The notes: a model not told the origin generated them from the letters alone. Counted from the stretch's first letter, positions 1 through 9,168 are shown. The stretch: DNA of 34,317 nt from Bordetella parapertussis (GCA_945872285.1 CAMBZR010000032.1:1-34317), one strand, 5' to 3'. Program-made: numbers and translations.

Positions 1-767
1 GCATCATTTTTGCCAAAGTACCAGCCGGCCAAGGTGCCACCCGCCATGGCCATTAAAGAGTTCATGGCGACCAGGCCACTAATCTTGTCGATGGTTTGGG
101 CGCTCATGACGTTAAAGCCAAACCAGCCCACCGTCAGGATCCAAGCGCCTAGGGCCAAGAAAGGAACATTTGAAGGCGGGTGCGCGGCCATGCGACCGTC
201 TTTGCGATAGCGACCTTGGCGTGCACCTAGTAGCAAAATCGCAGGCAAGGCAATCCATCCCCCAACCGCATGCACGACAACTGAACCGGCAAAATCGTGA
301 AACTCTTCGCCGCTAAAGCTCTTGACCCAGGCTTGGAAGCCAAAGGGATGTTCGGGGTTCCAGGCAATACCTTCGAAGATTGGATAAATAAAACCCACTA
401 ATAAAAAGGTGGCCAACAACTGAGGGTTAAATTTTGCACGCTCGGCAATGCCACCCGACACAATCGCGGGGATCGCTGCGGCAAAGGTGAGTAAAAAGAA
501 AAACTTGACCAGTTCAAAGCCACTTTTCGCAGCAAGCTCTTCGGCCCCCATGAAAAAGTTCGTACCATAGGCAAGCGAATAGCCGATAAAAAAGTAAGCG
601 ATCGTTGATACCGAAAAATCGACCAGAATTTTGACCAGCGCGTTGACCTGATTTTTTTCGCGCACTGTGCCGAGCTCTAAAAACGCAAAGCCGGCGTGCA
701 TCGCTAAAATCATGATTGCGCCTAATAAAATAAATAGCGCATCGACACCTGTTTTTATATTTTCCAT
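1..767 (-). CDS. amt: Ammonium transporter Amt, C-terminal part cut by window edge
   Basis: Membrane channel of the Amt/Rh family that brings ammonium (or NH3) into the cytoplasm. The reading frame is open from the ATG at 767 to the left edge, giving 255 complete codons against about 400 in the family. The N terminus (MENIKTGVDALFILLGAIM) is a membrane segment with no separate signal peptide, followed by the family sequence HAGFAFLELGTVREKNQVN. Several more hydrophobic helices follow. The DFAGSVVVHAVGGW stretch holds the pore-lining histidine region of the family, and LTVGWFGFN is a further Amt hallmark. A GGAG Shine-Dalgarno lies 6 nt upstream of the ATG. It is divergent from the dehydrogenase at 1007. 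A glnK partner gene is common beside amt but is not seen on this side. Family assignment is secure. Confidence 0.93.
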   Translation of the reverse strand, partial: MENIKTGVDALFILLGAIMILAMHAGFAFLELGTVREKNQVNALVKILVDFSVSTIAYFFIGYSLAYGTNFFMGAEELAAKSGFELVKFFFLLTFAAAIPAIVSGGIAERAKFNPQLLATFLLVGFIYPIFEGIAWNPEHPFGFQAWVKSFSGEEFHDFAGSVVVHAVGGWIALPAILLLGARQGRYRKDGRMAAHPPSNVPFLALGAWILTVGWFGFNVMSAQTIDKISGLVAMNSLMAMAGGTLAGWYFGKND

Positions 768-816
768 CTCGGCTCCGGGTAAAGAAATCGCTTGCGTCAG
801 GCGTTCAATCTTCCAG

Positions 817-835
817 CGATACTGTTAAGGTATCG
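817..835. repeat. Short inverted repeat upstream of amt
   Basis: CGATAC and GTATCG are separated by 7 nt (817-822 and 830-835), about 50 bp upstream of the amt start in the 239-bp divergent intergenic region. It could be a regulator site or chance. I did not find a sigma-54 GG-N10-GC promoter there, which would have been expected for NtrC control. Confidence 0.3.
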
Positions 836-1006
836 ACTTGCGTTTAGACCTAGAACGCAGCACATGAAAACTGTGTAAATCGACGGCGTATCTTAACGCG
901 ACTGAGCACAACGTTGGCGCATGAATAAATAAGCTTTAAAAAACAAATACTTAAAAATATATAACCGAACCATTTTGGTGCAAATAGACGGATTTCAGGA
1001 GAAGAC

Positions 1007-2092
1007 ATGGCAAAGTACGACATAGCAACCATCGAAGGTGATGGCATTGGCCCCGAGGTTTGCGCCGCCACCGTCACAGTACTAAAAGAGGCGCTGGGGT
1101 CAAACGTACTGGCTTTTAATCAGTTCCCTGGAGGGGCATCGCATTACGTCAAAACCGGTCAGGTCTTGCCACAAGAAACCTTTGATGCCTGCAATACGTC
1201 GCACGCGATGTTGCATGGGGCGGCAGGTTTGCCCAGTGTGACGTATCCCGACGGCACAGAGGTGGGTAACGATTTGCACCTGCAGTTACGCTTCAAGCTC
1301 GATCTGTATGCGAACGTGCGGCCGATTCGTTTGTATCAGGCGGACTTTTCGCCGCTTAAAAACCGCCAGTCTGGTGACATTGATTACATCATCGTGCGTG
1401 AAAACACCGAAGGCTTATACGCTAGTCGGGGCGCGGGCGTACTGTTGCGCGGCGAGGTTGCCACCGACACGTTGGTGTTAACGCGCAAGGGCGTGTCGCG
1501 AATCGCCAAATTTGGTTTTGAGTTAGCGCGCAAGCGCAAGGGCGCGCCCTCTGATGGTGTGCGCCGTATGACGGTGTGCGATAAGGCTAATATTTTGCGC
1601 AGCTATGCTTTTTTTAGGTCCGTCTGTGACGAGGTGGCGCAAGACTACCCCGATGTCGCAATCGACTACGCCTACGTTGACGCGATTACGGTACATCTGG
1701 TTAAACGTCCCGAGTTCTATGATGTGATCGTCGCTGAAAATATGTTTGGTGACATTATTTCGGATCTGGGTGCCGCCACGGTTGGTGGAATGGGAATTGC
1801 GCCCTCGGGTGAACTAGGCGACAACCATGGCCTGTTTCAGGGAGCGCATGGCTCGGCACCAGATATCGCCGGGCAAAATATCGCGAGTCCCTTGGCGACG
1901 ATTTTGTCGGGTTCGTTTATGTTGCGTTGGTTAGGCGATCGCCATGCCGATCAAAACTTAATGAATGCCGCACAACGCATCGAGCAGGCAGTCGAGGCGA
2001 CCTTAGCGGGTGGCAAGGCGATCCCACGTGATTTGGGCGGAGTGGCGTCGTGCTCTGACGTGACAGCAGAGATTTGTCGGCAACTTAAGTAA
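1007..2092 (+). CDS. Isocitrate/isopropylmalate dehydrogenase family protein
   Basis: NAD-dependent beta-decarboxylating dehydrogenase of 361 residues, oxidising a (2R,3S)-type 2-hydroxy acid to the 2-oxo acid with loss of CO2. The arginine motif LRFKLDLYANVRP, RENTEGLY at 131-138 and the nucleotide loop HGSAPDIAGQNIASP are all present. Lys193, Asp225, Asp249 and Asp253 have the same spacing as Lys185, Asp217, Asp241 and Asp245 of Thermus isopropylmalate dehydrogenase, so the active site is intact. An AGGAG lies 7 nt before the ATG. No leuC or leuD adjoins it, so it is probably not the leucine-pathway LeuB. Tartrate/D-malate dehydrogenase or homoisocitrate-type activity is equally possible. 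Family sure, substrate not. Confidence 0.88.
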   Translation: MAKYDIATIEGDGIGPEVCAATVTVLKEALGSNVLAFNQFPGGASHYVKTGQVLPQETFDACNTSHAMLHGAAGLPSVTYPDGTEVGNDLHLQLRFKLDLYANVRPIRLYQADFSPLKNRQSGDIDYIIVRENTEGLYASRGAGVLLRGEVATDTLVLTRKGVSRIAKFGFELARKRKGAPSDGVRRMTVCDKANILRSYAFFRSVCDEVAQDYPDVAIDYAYVDAITVHLVKRPEFYDVIVAENMFGDIISDLGAATVGGMGIAPSGELGDNHGLFQGAHGSAPDIAGQNIASPLATILSGSFMLRWLGDRHADQNLMNAAQRIEQAVEATLAGGKAIPRDLGGVASCSDVTAEICRQLK

Positions 2093-2183
2093 AACGTGGT
2101 GAAGCGTTAGGCGTGGTCAAGCCTCTGCCCTGAGACGCTGGTAAATTACTATTCGACTTCAATGGGTTGACCGAGGGTTTTTT

Positions 2184-2798
2184 ATGATGCAAGTGACAAC
2201 GTCTTCAGACATCTTGCGGGTGGGGATTGTTTCGGTGTCAGATCGCGCCTCGCAGGGCGTTTATGCGGATCAAGGGATTCCGGCGTTGCAGGCTTGGCTT
2301 GCGCGCGCCGTGTCTACCCCGTTACAAACAGTGACCCGCCTGATTCAAGATGACGCCGCTGAGATCTCGGCGACCTTGATCGAACTCGTGGATAGCGAGC
2401 GTTGTCATCTGGTGCTGACAACGGGCGGCACAGGCCCCGCGCGTCGCGACGTCACCCCCGAGGCGACGCAGGCAGTGGCTACGCGCGACATACCCGGCTT
2501 TGGCGAACAAATGCGACAAATTAGTCTGCAGTTTGTGCCTACCGCGATCTTGTCGCGCCAGGTGGCCGTGTTGCGCGAGATCGAAGGCCACGCTGCCCTC
2601 ATCATTAATTTGCCCGGCCAACCCAAAGCCATCAGTGAAACCCTCGAAGGCCTGAAGCGTGAAGATGGTAGCGTGGTGGTGTCGGGGATTTTTGCCGCAG
2701 TGCCGTATTGCATTGATTTAATCGGCGGGCCCTATATCGAAACCCATGACGCGGTGGTCAAAGGGTTTCGTCCGAAATCTGCCCGTCGCCACGCCTAA
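2184..2798 (+). CDS. mogA: Molybdopterin adenylyltransferase
   Basis: Cytoplasmic enzyme that adenylylates molybdopterin before molybdate insertion in molybdenum cofactor synthesis. The 204-residue protein begins, after a few residues, with the MoaB/Mog fold strand VGIVSVSDRASQG and carries the MogA signature TTGGTGPARRDVTPEAT near residues 76-92, a motif that includes the substrate-binding glycines and acidic residue. The tail ends with the MogA-like block IDLIGGPYIET. Two adjacent ATG codons (2184 and 2187) follow a GAGGG. The first is used here, and either is possible. The gene is convergent with the methyltransferase, and their stop codons overlap within CTAA at 2795-2798. Confidence 0.93.
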   Translation: MMQVTTSSDILRVGIVSVSDRASQGVYADQGIPALQAWLARAVSTPLQTVTRLIQDDAAEISATLIELVDSERCHLVLTTGGTGPARRDVTPEATQAVATRDIPGFGEQMRQISLQFVPTAILSRQVAVLREIEGHAALIINLPGQPKAISETLEGLKREDGSVVVSGIFAAVPYCIDLIGGPYIETHDAVVKGFRPKSARRHA

Positions 2799-3949
2799 CG
2801 GGCCGCAAGCCTCCAGAGCGAAGTGACTTCAGCGCGCCGTGCGTCGGCCAGCGGATCAGCTTCTTCTTTTGTTTTTGGATGAGTTGGGCGGGTATCGAGT
2901 CGCTCAAGCACGACCAGTCCCGCACGCTCGATGGCCGCTAACAAGGCCGCTCTGCTGCGTAAACCGAGGTGCTCGGCCAAATCCGACAAAAGCAACCAAC
3001 CCTGCCCCTTGGGTGCCAGGTGCGTTGTTAAGCCCGATAGAAACCCCAGCAACATATGCTGGTCCTGGTCATAGACCGCTTGTTCCAGGGTTGACGCAGG
3101 GCGTCCGGGCAGCCAGGGGGGATTGCACACAATCAAATCCGCCTGCCCCTCAGGAAACAAATCCCCCTGTTTCAACGTGATGTGCTTTGCCATATTCAGA
3201 CGATTGATATTATCTTGCGCGCACAGCAAAGCGCGCGCGCTGTTGTCAGTGCCAACGATGTGCTTGACGCCTTGTTTAACCAACAAAGCAGCGATGACAC
3301 CGGTGCCAGTCCCAATATCAAAAGCGGTGTTGATTGTCAGGGGACTCGCTCTGAAGGCTTGGCTGATCAAATCCAGATACTCTGCGCGAATCGGTGCAAA
3401 GACCCCGTAATGCGGGTGGATACGATCCTGCAAGGCAGCGACCTCGACGCCTTTTTTACGCCATTCGTAGGCGCTGATCACGCCGAGCAGTTCGGTCATG
3501 GGCATGACGTAGGGTTCGGCATGGTCGCCATACGCAGCCACGCAGGCAGTCGCCACGTCGGGCGCGCGACGCAAGCTCAGGGTGTGATGGGCTTCGAACG
3601 GCAGCAACAGCATGCCTAGCGTGCGTGCCCGCTGAGCACGGGCCAGGCGGACTTGATGAAAGCGCTCAGGGTAGGGCTGCTCGGCATACTTGACCCGACG
3701 CTTTGCGGTGCGTCGACCGAGCGCTTGCAGTAATTGGCGGGCATTTTGAAAGTCACCCGTCCAGATCAGTCCGACCCCTTCGCTCGCGAGACGGTAAGCA
3801 ATGTCGGCGGTCATCGTGTCATCGGCTAAAACAGTGCGTTTTGGGGGTGCCCAATTGTTTTCAGAGCGCCACGGTAGTGTTTGCGTAACCTCGTCTTTTT
3901 CAAAAGAGAGCACAAGGGAAATTGCAGAATTTGGGCTGCTCGGCGGCAT
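2795..3949 (-). CDS. Class I SAM-dependent methyltransferase with NPPW motif
   Basis: Predicted S-adenosylmethionine-dependent methyltransferase of 384 residues. The C-terminal half shows motif I (FDIGTGTGVIAALL, about 215-228), the acidic end of strand 2 (VGTDNS) and the catalytic NPPW (in LIVCNPPWLPGRP). NPPW-type motifs are typical of enzymes acting on planar nitrogens, such as PrmC-like glutamine or RNA/DNA adenine and guanine methyltransferases. The N-terminal 200 residues form a separate less conserved domain, an arrangement like RlmG/RsmC or HemK-like proteins. The start is uncertain because no good Shine-Dalgarno precedes the ATG at 3949. It converges on mogA and is divergent from fba. 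The target is not identifiable from sequence alone. Confidence 0.82.
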   Translation of the reverse strand: MPPSSPNSAISLVLSFEKDEVTQTLPWRSENNWAPPKRTVLADDTMTADIAYRLASEGVGLIWTGDFQNARQLLQALGRRTAKRRVKYAEQPYPERFHQVRLARAQRARTLGMLLLPFEAHHTLSLRRAPDVATACVAAYGDHAEPYVMPMTELLGVISAYEWRKKGVEVAALQDRIHPHYGVFAPIRAEYLDLISQAFRASPLTINTAFDIGTGTGVIAALLVKQGVKHIVGTDNSARALLCAQDNINRLNMAKHITLKQGDLFPEGQADLIVCNPPWLPGRPASTLEQAVYDQDQHMLLGFLSGLTTHLAPKGQGWLLLSDLAEHLGLRSRAALLAAIERAGLVVLERLDTRPTHPKTKEEADPLADARRAEVTSLWRLAAR

Positions 3950-4088
3950 AAAAGTGTCTCGATAGTTGATCTGGCTCAGGCGAAACCCGACTTTGGGGTG
4001 TTTTTAGGGAAAATACTGTCATGCTGCCGTAAAATACGCAGTTAATTCATCCTCCATCCCGTCATTTTGCTCTAAAAAAGGATTTCTC

Positions 4089-5153
4089 ATGGCACTCGTC
4101 TCTATGCGCCAGCTTTTGGATCATGCCGCTGAGCATGGTTATGGCATCCCGGCCTTCAACGTCAATAACCTCGAACAGGTCCAAGCCATCATGGAGGCGG
4201 CCGCGCAAACCGACAGCCCAGTGATCATGCAAGCCTCAGCGGGCGCGCGCAAATATGCGGGCGAGGGCTTTCTTAAACATTTGATTCAGGCTGCGGTTGA
4301 GTCGTATCCAAATATTCCTGTGGTGATGCACCAAGATCATGGCCAATCGCCCAAGATTTGCCAAGGCGCCATCGACCTTGGTTTTTCGAGCGTGATGATG
4401 GACGGTTCGTTAAAAGAAGACGGCAAGTCGATTGCTGACTATGACTACAACGTTGCGGTCACTAAGCAAGTGGTTGAGATGGCGCACAAGTTAGGCGTGA
4501 CGGTTGAAGGCGAGCTTGGCTGTCTGGGTTCGCTCGAAACCATGGAAGGCGAAAAAGAAGACGGCCATGGTGCCGATGGTAAATTGACGATGGATCAATT
4601 GTTAACCGATCCTGAGCAGGCTGCCGATTTCGTGCGTCGAACGCAACTTGATGCCTTAGCGATCGCGATCGGCACCAGCCATGGCGCCTATAAATTTACG
4701 CGCAAGCCCACGGGCGATATCTTGTCGATTTCGCGTATCAAAGAAATCAACAAGCGCCTGCCCAATACACACTTGGTCATGCATGGCAGCTCAAGCGTGC
4801 CGCAAGACCTGTTGGCTGAAATCCGCCAGTTTGGCGGGGATATGAAAGAAACCTACGGCGTGCCAGTGGAAGAAATTCAAACTGCGATCAAGTTTGGTGT
4901 GCGTAAGATCAACATCGACACCGATATTCGCTTGGCGATGACGGGCGCGATCCGCCGCTTCTTTGCCGAAAACCCCGGCAAGTTTGACCCACGCGAATAC
5001 CTCAAGCCTGCCCGTGAAGCGGCTAAGGCGATATGCATTCAGCGTTATCAGCAGTTTGGCACCGCAGGCAACGCCAGCAAAATCAAAGTGACGCCGCTTA
5101 AAGATATCGCTGTGCAGTACACGGCAGGTAAGCTGTCGCAGGTCGTTCAGTAA
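4089..5153 (+). CDS. fba: Class II fructose-1,6-bisphosphate aldolase (CbbA/Fba type)
   Basis: Zinc-dependent glycolytic/gluconeogenic enzyme that splits fructose-1,6-bisphosphate into dihydroxyacetone phosphate and glyceraldehyde-3-phosphate. The 354 residues match the Calvin-cycle subtype of class II aldolases. His81-Gln-Asp83-His84 (HQDH) gives the catalytic aspartate and a zinc histidine. His198 in GTSHGAY and His232 in HGSSS complete the zinc site, and [11 protein letters not shown] supplies the conserved glutamates. Start ATG has AAGGA 6 nt upstream. It is followed at 178 bp by purC, with a weak hairpin between. The same order, aldolase then purine genes, is familiar from Bordetella-like genomes (from memory). 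Confidence 0.96.
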   Translation: MALVSMRQLLDHAAEHGYGIPAFNVNNLEQVQAIMEAAAQTDSPVIMQASAGARKYAGEGFLKHLIQAAVESYPNIPVVMHQDHGQSPKICQGAIDLGFSSVMMDGSLKEDGKSIADYDYNVAVTKQVVEMAHKLGVTVEGELGCLGSLETMEGEKEDGHGADGKLTMDQLLTDPEQAADFVRRTQLDALAIAIGTSHGAYKFTRKPTGDILSISRIKEINKRLPNTHLVMHGSSSVPQDLLAEIRQFGGDMKETYGVPVEEIQTAIKFGVRKINIDTDIRLAMTGAIRRFFAENPGKFDPREYLKPAREAAKAICIQRYQQFGTAGNASKIKVTPLKDIAVQYTAGKLSQVVQ

Positions 5154-5232
5154 CGGAAAAGCGGTCCGGGGCTTCGTTGACAGAGTAAAGGTGGTCAGCG
5201 CTGCAAGCGAAGTCGCCCGCCGTTGTCTGATT

Positions 5233-5258
5233 GTGCGGCGCGGGTAAGAGCCCCGCAC
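5233..5258 (+). terminator. Possible hairpin terminator after fba
   Basis: GTGCGG (5233-5238) can pair with CCGCAC (5253-5258), extended by an inner GG/CC pair after a bulge. The hairpin is followed by a T-rich but interrupted stretch (TTGTTGTT). It may separate fba from the purC operon or only attenuate. The U-tract is poor. Confidence 0.35.
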
Positions 5259-5331
5259 TTGTTGTTAAAATCATCGAATCTTCAAGATTTAAGCGGGCGC
5301 GAGGCTCGCTTTCACTTTTATAGGCTTCGCT

Positions 5332-6213
5332 GTGGCCCTCACGATTCTTCAGTCTTCGATCCAGTCGCTACCCCTGCTGGCGCGCGGTAAAGTTCGCGAT
5401 ATGTATGCGGTGGGCGATGACAAGTTACTGATTGTTGTCACTGATCGTATCTCTGCCTTCGACGTGATTTTGGATGATCCGATCCCAGGCAAAGGTCAGG
5501 TGCTCAAAGAGCTTACCGACTTTTGGCTTGCCAAACTGGCCCACGTATTGCCCAATCACTCAACAGGCATTAACCCTGAAGATGTGGTGACCGCTGCCGA
5601 GCGCGAGCAGGTGGTTGGCCGCGCTGTTGTGGTGAAACGCTTAAAGCCAATTTTGGTTGAGGCTGTCGCGCGTGGGTATTTGATTGGCTCGGGCTGGAAA
5701 GATTACCAGGCGAGCGGAGCCGTTTGCGGCATCGCGCTACCGACCGGACTCAAGCAAGCCGGTAAGTTGCCTACACCGATTTTTACACCAGCAGCCAAAG
5801 CCGAGTTTGGCTTGCATGACGAAAACGTTGATTTCGACTACGTGATTAAAGAAATCGGTCTTGTAATGGCTGAACGCATTTGCGAGGTCACCTTGCGTTT
5901 GTATGTTGAGGCTGCCACGTTTGCCGCCACCAAAGGCATCATGATTGCTGACACCAAGTTCGAGTTTGGGCTGGATGCAAACGGAACCTTGCATTTGATG
6001 GATGAGGTGCTCACGCCAGATTCGTCACGCTTTTGGCCTGCGGATGGCTATCGCGAGGGCATCAGTCCTCCGTCTTTTGACAAGCAATTTGTGCGCGATT
6101 ATCTTGAAACGCAAGCGTGGGGCAAGACCCCGCCTGCACCAAGATTGCCAGCCGATGTTATCGCTAAAACTGCCGCTAAATATCGTGAGGCACTTGATCG
6201 GTTGGTGGCTTAG
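5332..6213 (+). CDS. purC: SAICAR synthetase (phosphoribosylaminoimidazole-succinocarboxamide synthase)
   Basis: Joins aspartate to CAIR using ATP in de novo purine synthesis. It has 293 residues, the longer form of the family. The N-terminal GKVRDMYAV and [11 protein letters not shown] form the ATP-binding part. [17 protein letters not shown] and [14 protein letters not shown] are family signatures. The start is a GTG at 5332; there is no in-frame ATG before the conserved core (the first Met is in RDMYAV), so GTG fits the expected N-terminal length. The Shine-Dalgarno is weak. It precedes purE by 68 bp. The product of PurK and PurE is the substrate of PurC, so the cluster covers consecutive steps. 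Confidence 0.95.
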   Translation: MALTILQSSIQSLPLLARGKVRDMYAVGDDKLLIVVTDRISAFDVILDDPIPGKGQVLKELTDFWLAKLAHVLPNHSTGINPEDVVTAAEREQVVGRAVVVKRLKPILVEAVARGYLIGSGWKDYQASGAVCGIALPTGLKQAGKLPTPIFTPAAKAEFGLHDENVDFDYVIKEIGLVMAERICEVTLRLYVEAATFAATKGIMIADTKFEFGLDANGTLHLMDEVLTPDSSRFWPADGYREGISPPSFDKQFVRDYLETQAWGKTPPAPRLPADVIAKTAAKYREALDRLVA

Positions 6214-6281
6214 TTCTTCGCTGCCTCACAATCGACACGAGCCTTTTTATTGCTATTTGAACCCTTTTTTGAGGCTAGCAA

Positions 6282-6803
6282 ATGACCTCTACTATGAGCA
6301 CCGCAAATAAAGCCAGCGCCTCGCCAATCGTTGGGGTTGTCATGGGCTCCTCAAGCGATTGGGAAGTCATGCAACACGCTGTCAATATGCTCAACGATTT
6401 CGGTATCGCCTGCGAAACGCGTGTGGTGTCGGCCCATCGTATGCCGCAAGAGATGGCCGACTATGGCGCTGCTGCGGCCGGTCGCGGCTTGCGGGCGATT
6501 ATTGCGGGGGCGGGTGGTGCCGCGCATTTGCCGGGCATGATGGCAGCGCTTACCGAGGTACCCGTCTTTGGCGTGCCAGTGCCTTCAAAATATCTGCGCG
6601 GTGAGGATTCGTTGCTATCCATTGTGCAAATGCCCAAGGGCATTCCCGTCGCGACCTTTGCGATTGGCGAGGCGGGGGCGGCTAACGCAGCTTTGCATGT
6701 GATTGCAAACTTGGCCACAACCGATCGTGCGTTGCGCGAGCAACTGCTTGCGTTTCGTGCGCGTCAAACTGAAGCGGCACGCGCAATGAAGGTGCCTCTG
6801 TGA
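6282..6803 (+). CDS. purE: N5-carboxyaminoimidazole ribonucleotide mutase
   Basis: Converts N5-CAIR to CAIR, moving the carboxylate made by PurK. Class I PurE of 173 residues: [14 protein letters not shown] is the phosphate-binding loop, SAHRMP carries the catalytic histidine (His52), and [12 protein letters not shown] plus [15 protein letters not shown] line the active site. GAGG lies 7 nt before the ATG at 6282. The stop TGA overlaps the purK GTG start (GTGA, 6800-6803), which suggests translational coupling. Confidence 0.96.
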   Translation: MTSTMSTANKASASPIVGVVMGSSSDWEVMQHAVNMLNDFGIACETRVVSAHRMPQEMADYGAAAAGRGLRAIIAGAGGAAHLPGMMAALTEVPVFGVPVPSKYLRGEDSLLSIVQMPKGIPVATFAIGEAGAANAALHVIANLATTDRALREQLLAFRARQTEAARAMKVPL

Positions 6804-7951
6804 TCGTACCGGGTGAATGGTTGGGGTTGATGGGTGGGGGTCAGTTAGGACGCATGTTTTGTCAGGCGGCGCAATCGTTAGGGTATCGCGTCGCAGTACT
6901 TGACCCTGCGCCTGAGGGCCCAGCAGCTTCAGTCGCCGATATGCACATTCAGGCTGAGTACGATGATGAAGAAGGTTTGCTGCGCTTAAGCCGCCAGTGT
7001 CGGGCTGTTACCACTGAATTTGAAAATGTTCCGGCTACTAGTTTAAAAATATTGGCTAAACATTGCCGAGTGACCCCTGGTGCTCAGGCTGTTGAAGTCG
7101 TGCAAGATCGTATCGCTGAAAAGGCTTACATCGCGAGCCAAGGGGTGGCGGTCGCACCTTATGCGCCAATACGTTGCGCAGCTGACTTACACGCAGCCGG
7201 TGCGCATTTGTTTCCGGGTATTTTAAAGGTTGCCCGCTTGGGCTATGACGGCAAAGGTCAGGCACGCGTACGCACCTGTGCGCAGGCCGTGGCAGCCTTC
7301 GAAGAGTTTGGCGCTGTACCCTGTGTGCTTGAGGCAATGCTGGATCTACAAGAAGAACTATCGGTGGTGATGGCGCGTGGCTTGGATGGTCAGTGCAAGG
7401 TGTTTCCAGTAGCTTCAAACGTACACGATCAGGGCATTTTGGCGGTGTCGACGGTTGATAGCCAACCTGCGGCTTCGGCGCAGCTGGCAACCGAGGCGGC
7501 ACTTGCGATTGCCAATGGTTTGCAATATCAGGGCGTGTTGTGTGTTGAATTTTTTATCTTGCGCGATGGTCAGTTGCTGGTCAATGAAATCGCGCCACGT
7601 CCACACAATAGCGGCCACTACACCATGAATGCTTGCGTGACGAGTCAGTTTGAACAGCAGGCGCGCGTAATGGCACGGTTGCCGTTAGGCAGCACGCAGC
7701 TATTAGCGCCGGTGGTCATGCTCAATATCTTGGGCGACGTTTGGTACACCGACGATACCGATGCGCAAACTGAGCCAGACTGGTCGGGTGTGCTGGCGGT
7801 ACCGGGTGCTTCGCTGCATTTGTATGGCAAGCGTGAAGCCCGCCGAGGCCGCAAAATGGGCCATGTGAATTGCGTGGGCAACACCTTGGCTGAGGCGATT
7901 GCTGCGGCGAATCGGGTCGTCGACGTGTTGCGCTTGCCGGTCGCTGCCTGA
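6800..7951 (+). CDS. purK: N5-carboxyaminoimidazole ribonucleotide synthase
   Basis: ATP-grasp enzyme that carboxylates AIR with bicarbonate and ATP to give N5-CAIR. It has 383 residues. The N-terminal [19 protein letters not shown] is the Rossmann-like loop and [16 protein letters not shown] the ATP-grasp central domain. [10 protein letters not shown] and [25 protein letters not shown] are the PurK signatures that include metal-binding Glu and Asn. The GTG start overlaps the purE stop by 4 nt. Its own TGA (7949-7951) lies one base before the GTG of sua5, so purE-purK-sua5 read as one coupled transcript. Confidence 0.96.
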   Translation: MIVPGEWLGLMGGGQLGRMFCQAAQSLGYRVAVLDPAPEGPAASVADMHIQAEYDDEEGLLRLSRQCRAVTTEFENVPATSLKILAKHCRVTPGAQAVEVVQDRIAEKAYIASQGVAVAPYAPIRCAADLHAAGAHLFPGILKVARLGYDGKGQARVRTCAQAVAAFEEFGAVPCVLEAMLDLQEELSVVMARGLDGQCKVFPVASNVHDQGILAVSTVDSQPAASAQLATEAALAIANGLQYQGVLCVEFFILRDGQLLVNEIAPRPHNSGHYTMNACVTSQFEQQARVMARLPLGSTQLLAPVVMLNILGDVWYTDDTDAQTEPDWSGVLAVPGASLHLYGKREARRGRKMGHVNCVGNTLAEAIAAANRVVDVLRLPVAA

Positions 7952-7952
7952 C

Positions 7953-9074
7953 GTGTCAGAGCGTGGCCGACCTGTTGTGAGTGCGAATGCGCAGGCAAGT
8001 GCAAGTTCAGATGTAAGTATAAGTTCAGGTGTAAGCGCAAGTTCAAGTTCAAGTTCAAGCGAGCTTGCCCGCGCGATCGAAGTATTGACCCAGCAAGGCT
8101 TAGTCGCCTTTCCAACAGAAACTGTGTATGGCCTCGGGGGCGATGCTGAAAGTGCGCTTGCGGTTGAGCGCATTTATCAGGCGAAGGGCAGACCCTCTAA
8201 TCATCCCGTTATCGTGCACGTCACCCCTGAGGCTGATTTGTTGTATTGGGCTGCGAGTGTGCCGCCCGAGGCGCAGTTGTTAATCGATACGTTTTGGCCA
8301 GGTCCTCTCACACTGATTTTGAAGCGCGCTGGACACATCTCTTCAGTTGTCAGCGGTGGGCAAGATAGTATTGGATTGCGTTGCCCTTCGCACCCAGTAG
8401 CGCAGGCTTTGTTGCGTGGGTTTGCTGCGACGCGTGCGTCAGGTCAAGGCGGCGTGGCTGGCCCTTCAGCCAACAAGTTTGGTCAAGTGTCACCCACCAC
8501 CGCCGAGCATGTGCGCAGTGAGTTTGCTGAACTGGTCGCGCAAGGCATGCCTGTGCTTGAGGGGGGCGCCAGTGACGTCGGGATCGAATCCACAATCGTT
8601 GATTTATCGCGCCTTGAGCAAGGGGTGGGGCCGGTGCTGTTGCGCCCGGGGCACATTACTGCCGCCCAGCTTGCCGAAGTCTTAAACCAAGAGGTCGCCG
8701 CGCCCGACGCTCAGGCGCCGCGCGTTTCGGGTGCCTTAAAGTCGCATTACGCTCCGCATACGCCATTACGCTTGCTCAGTTTGGCTGAGTTGCAAAGCGC
8801 AGTAGCGGCTGCACAAACCTCCAAACTCGCATCAAGCCAGCGGCTGGCCGTGGTAACTCATACGCCTGAAGGAGTCCCTGCAGACCTAGGCGAGCAGTTA
8901 GAGCGGATCAGCCTACCTAGCGACCCTGCAGCCTATAGTCGGGTGCTTTACGCTACGCTGCGGGCACTGGATCAGCAGGGCTACAGCCAGTTGCTCTGGC
9001 AACGACCCCCGACAGGGCTTGAGTGGGCGGGGGTGCAAGATCGACTTGGCCGAGCTGCTGCTGGTTTTGGCTGA
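7953..9074 (+). CDS. sua5: L-threonylcarbamoyladenylate synthase, Sua5 type
   Basis: Makes threonylcarbamoyl-AMP from threonine, bicarbonate and ATP, the first step of tRNA t6A37 synthesis. The start chosen is the GTG at 7953, one base after the purK stop. An upstream in-frame start at 7899 would lie inside purK. Residues about 10-35 are an Ser-rich low-complexity tract (SASSDVSISSGV and onward) coded by tandem repeats. The YrdC domain begins at ARAIEVL, with AFPTETVYGLG, the KGRPSNHPVIVH lysine-arginine motif, FWPGPLTLIL, VGLRCP-like GLRCPSHP and GPSANKFG. ESTIVDLS and LRPGHIT are followed by a linker and the C-terminal Sua5 domain (SGALKSHYAPHTPLRL to the end). The extra domain makes it Sua5 rather than the short TsaC. 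Length 373 is normal. Confidence 0.93.
   Translation: MSERGRPVVSANAQASASSDVSISSGVSASSSSSSSELARAIEVLTQQGLVAFPTETVYGLGGDAESALAVERIYQAKGRPSNHPVIVHVTPEADLLYWAASVPPEAQLLIDTFWPGPLTLILKRAGHISSVVSGGQDSIGLRCPSHPVAQALLRGFAATRASGQGGVAGPSANKFGQVSPTTAEHVRSEFAELVAQGMPVLEGGASDVGIESTIVDLSRLEQGVGPVLLRPGHITAAQLAEVLNQEVAAPDAQAPRVSGALKSHYAPHTPLRLLSLAELQSAVAAAQTSKLASSQRLAVVTHTPEGVPADLGEQLERISLPSDPAAYSRVLYATLRALDQQGYSQLLWQRPPTGLEWAGVQDRLGRAAAGFG
7997..8060 (+). repeat. 18-bp and 6-bp tandem repeats inside sua5
   Basis: Three imperfect 18-bp units (7997-8014, 8015-8032, 8033-8050) share the pattern AAG-3 nt-AAGTTCA. They run into an AAGTTC hexamer repeated three times from 8039 to 8056. They encode hexapeptides of the type S-A/I-S-S-D/G-V and then serines. 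Unit lengths are multiples of three, so copy changes would alter protein length without a frameshift. Confidence 0.9.
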
Positions 9075-9111
9075 GCGCCGCGCACTTCAGGCGACTGCTA
9101 GAGAGTTCGAT

Positions 9112-9168
9112 GATCACGGCCGGTCTCAGCGATCACGGTGTCGTCCAAAGATCACGGTGGAGCTCAAC
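9112..9168 (+). repeat. Three direct repeats GATCACGG at exact 19-bp spacing
   Basis: GATCACGG occurs at 9112, 9131 and 9150, i.e. with a strict 19-bp period; copies two and three extend to GATCACGGTG. The repeats lie between the sua5 stop and the hipB promoter. Multiple short direct repeats of this kind are found at the ends of IS21-family elements, so this may be a leftover IS end. An operator array is the alternative. No transposase is present in the window. Confidence 0.7.

Noticed and set aside
768..1006. Sigma-54 promoter for amt
   Set aside because: No GG-N10-GC pair of suitable sequence on the minus strand.
3123..3888. Plus-strand frames opposite the methyltransferase gene
   Set aside because: The minus frame has clear methyltransferase motifs; the opposite frames are its shadows.
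7899..7952. Upstream start for sua5
   Set aside because: It lies wholly within purK and adds a Cys/Arg-rich stretch unlike Sua5; the GTG right after the purK stop is better.
7645..8173. Two long antisense frames with Leu-Asn and Leu-Glu repeats opposite purK/sua5
   Set aside because: They mirror the sua5 tandem repeat and the purK coding sequence; repeats in any frame give low-complexity peptides. No ribosome-binding site or family motif.
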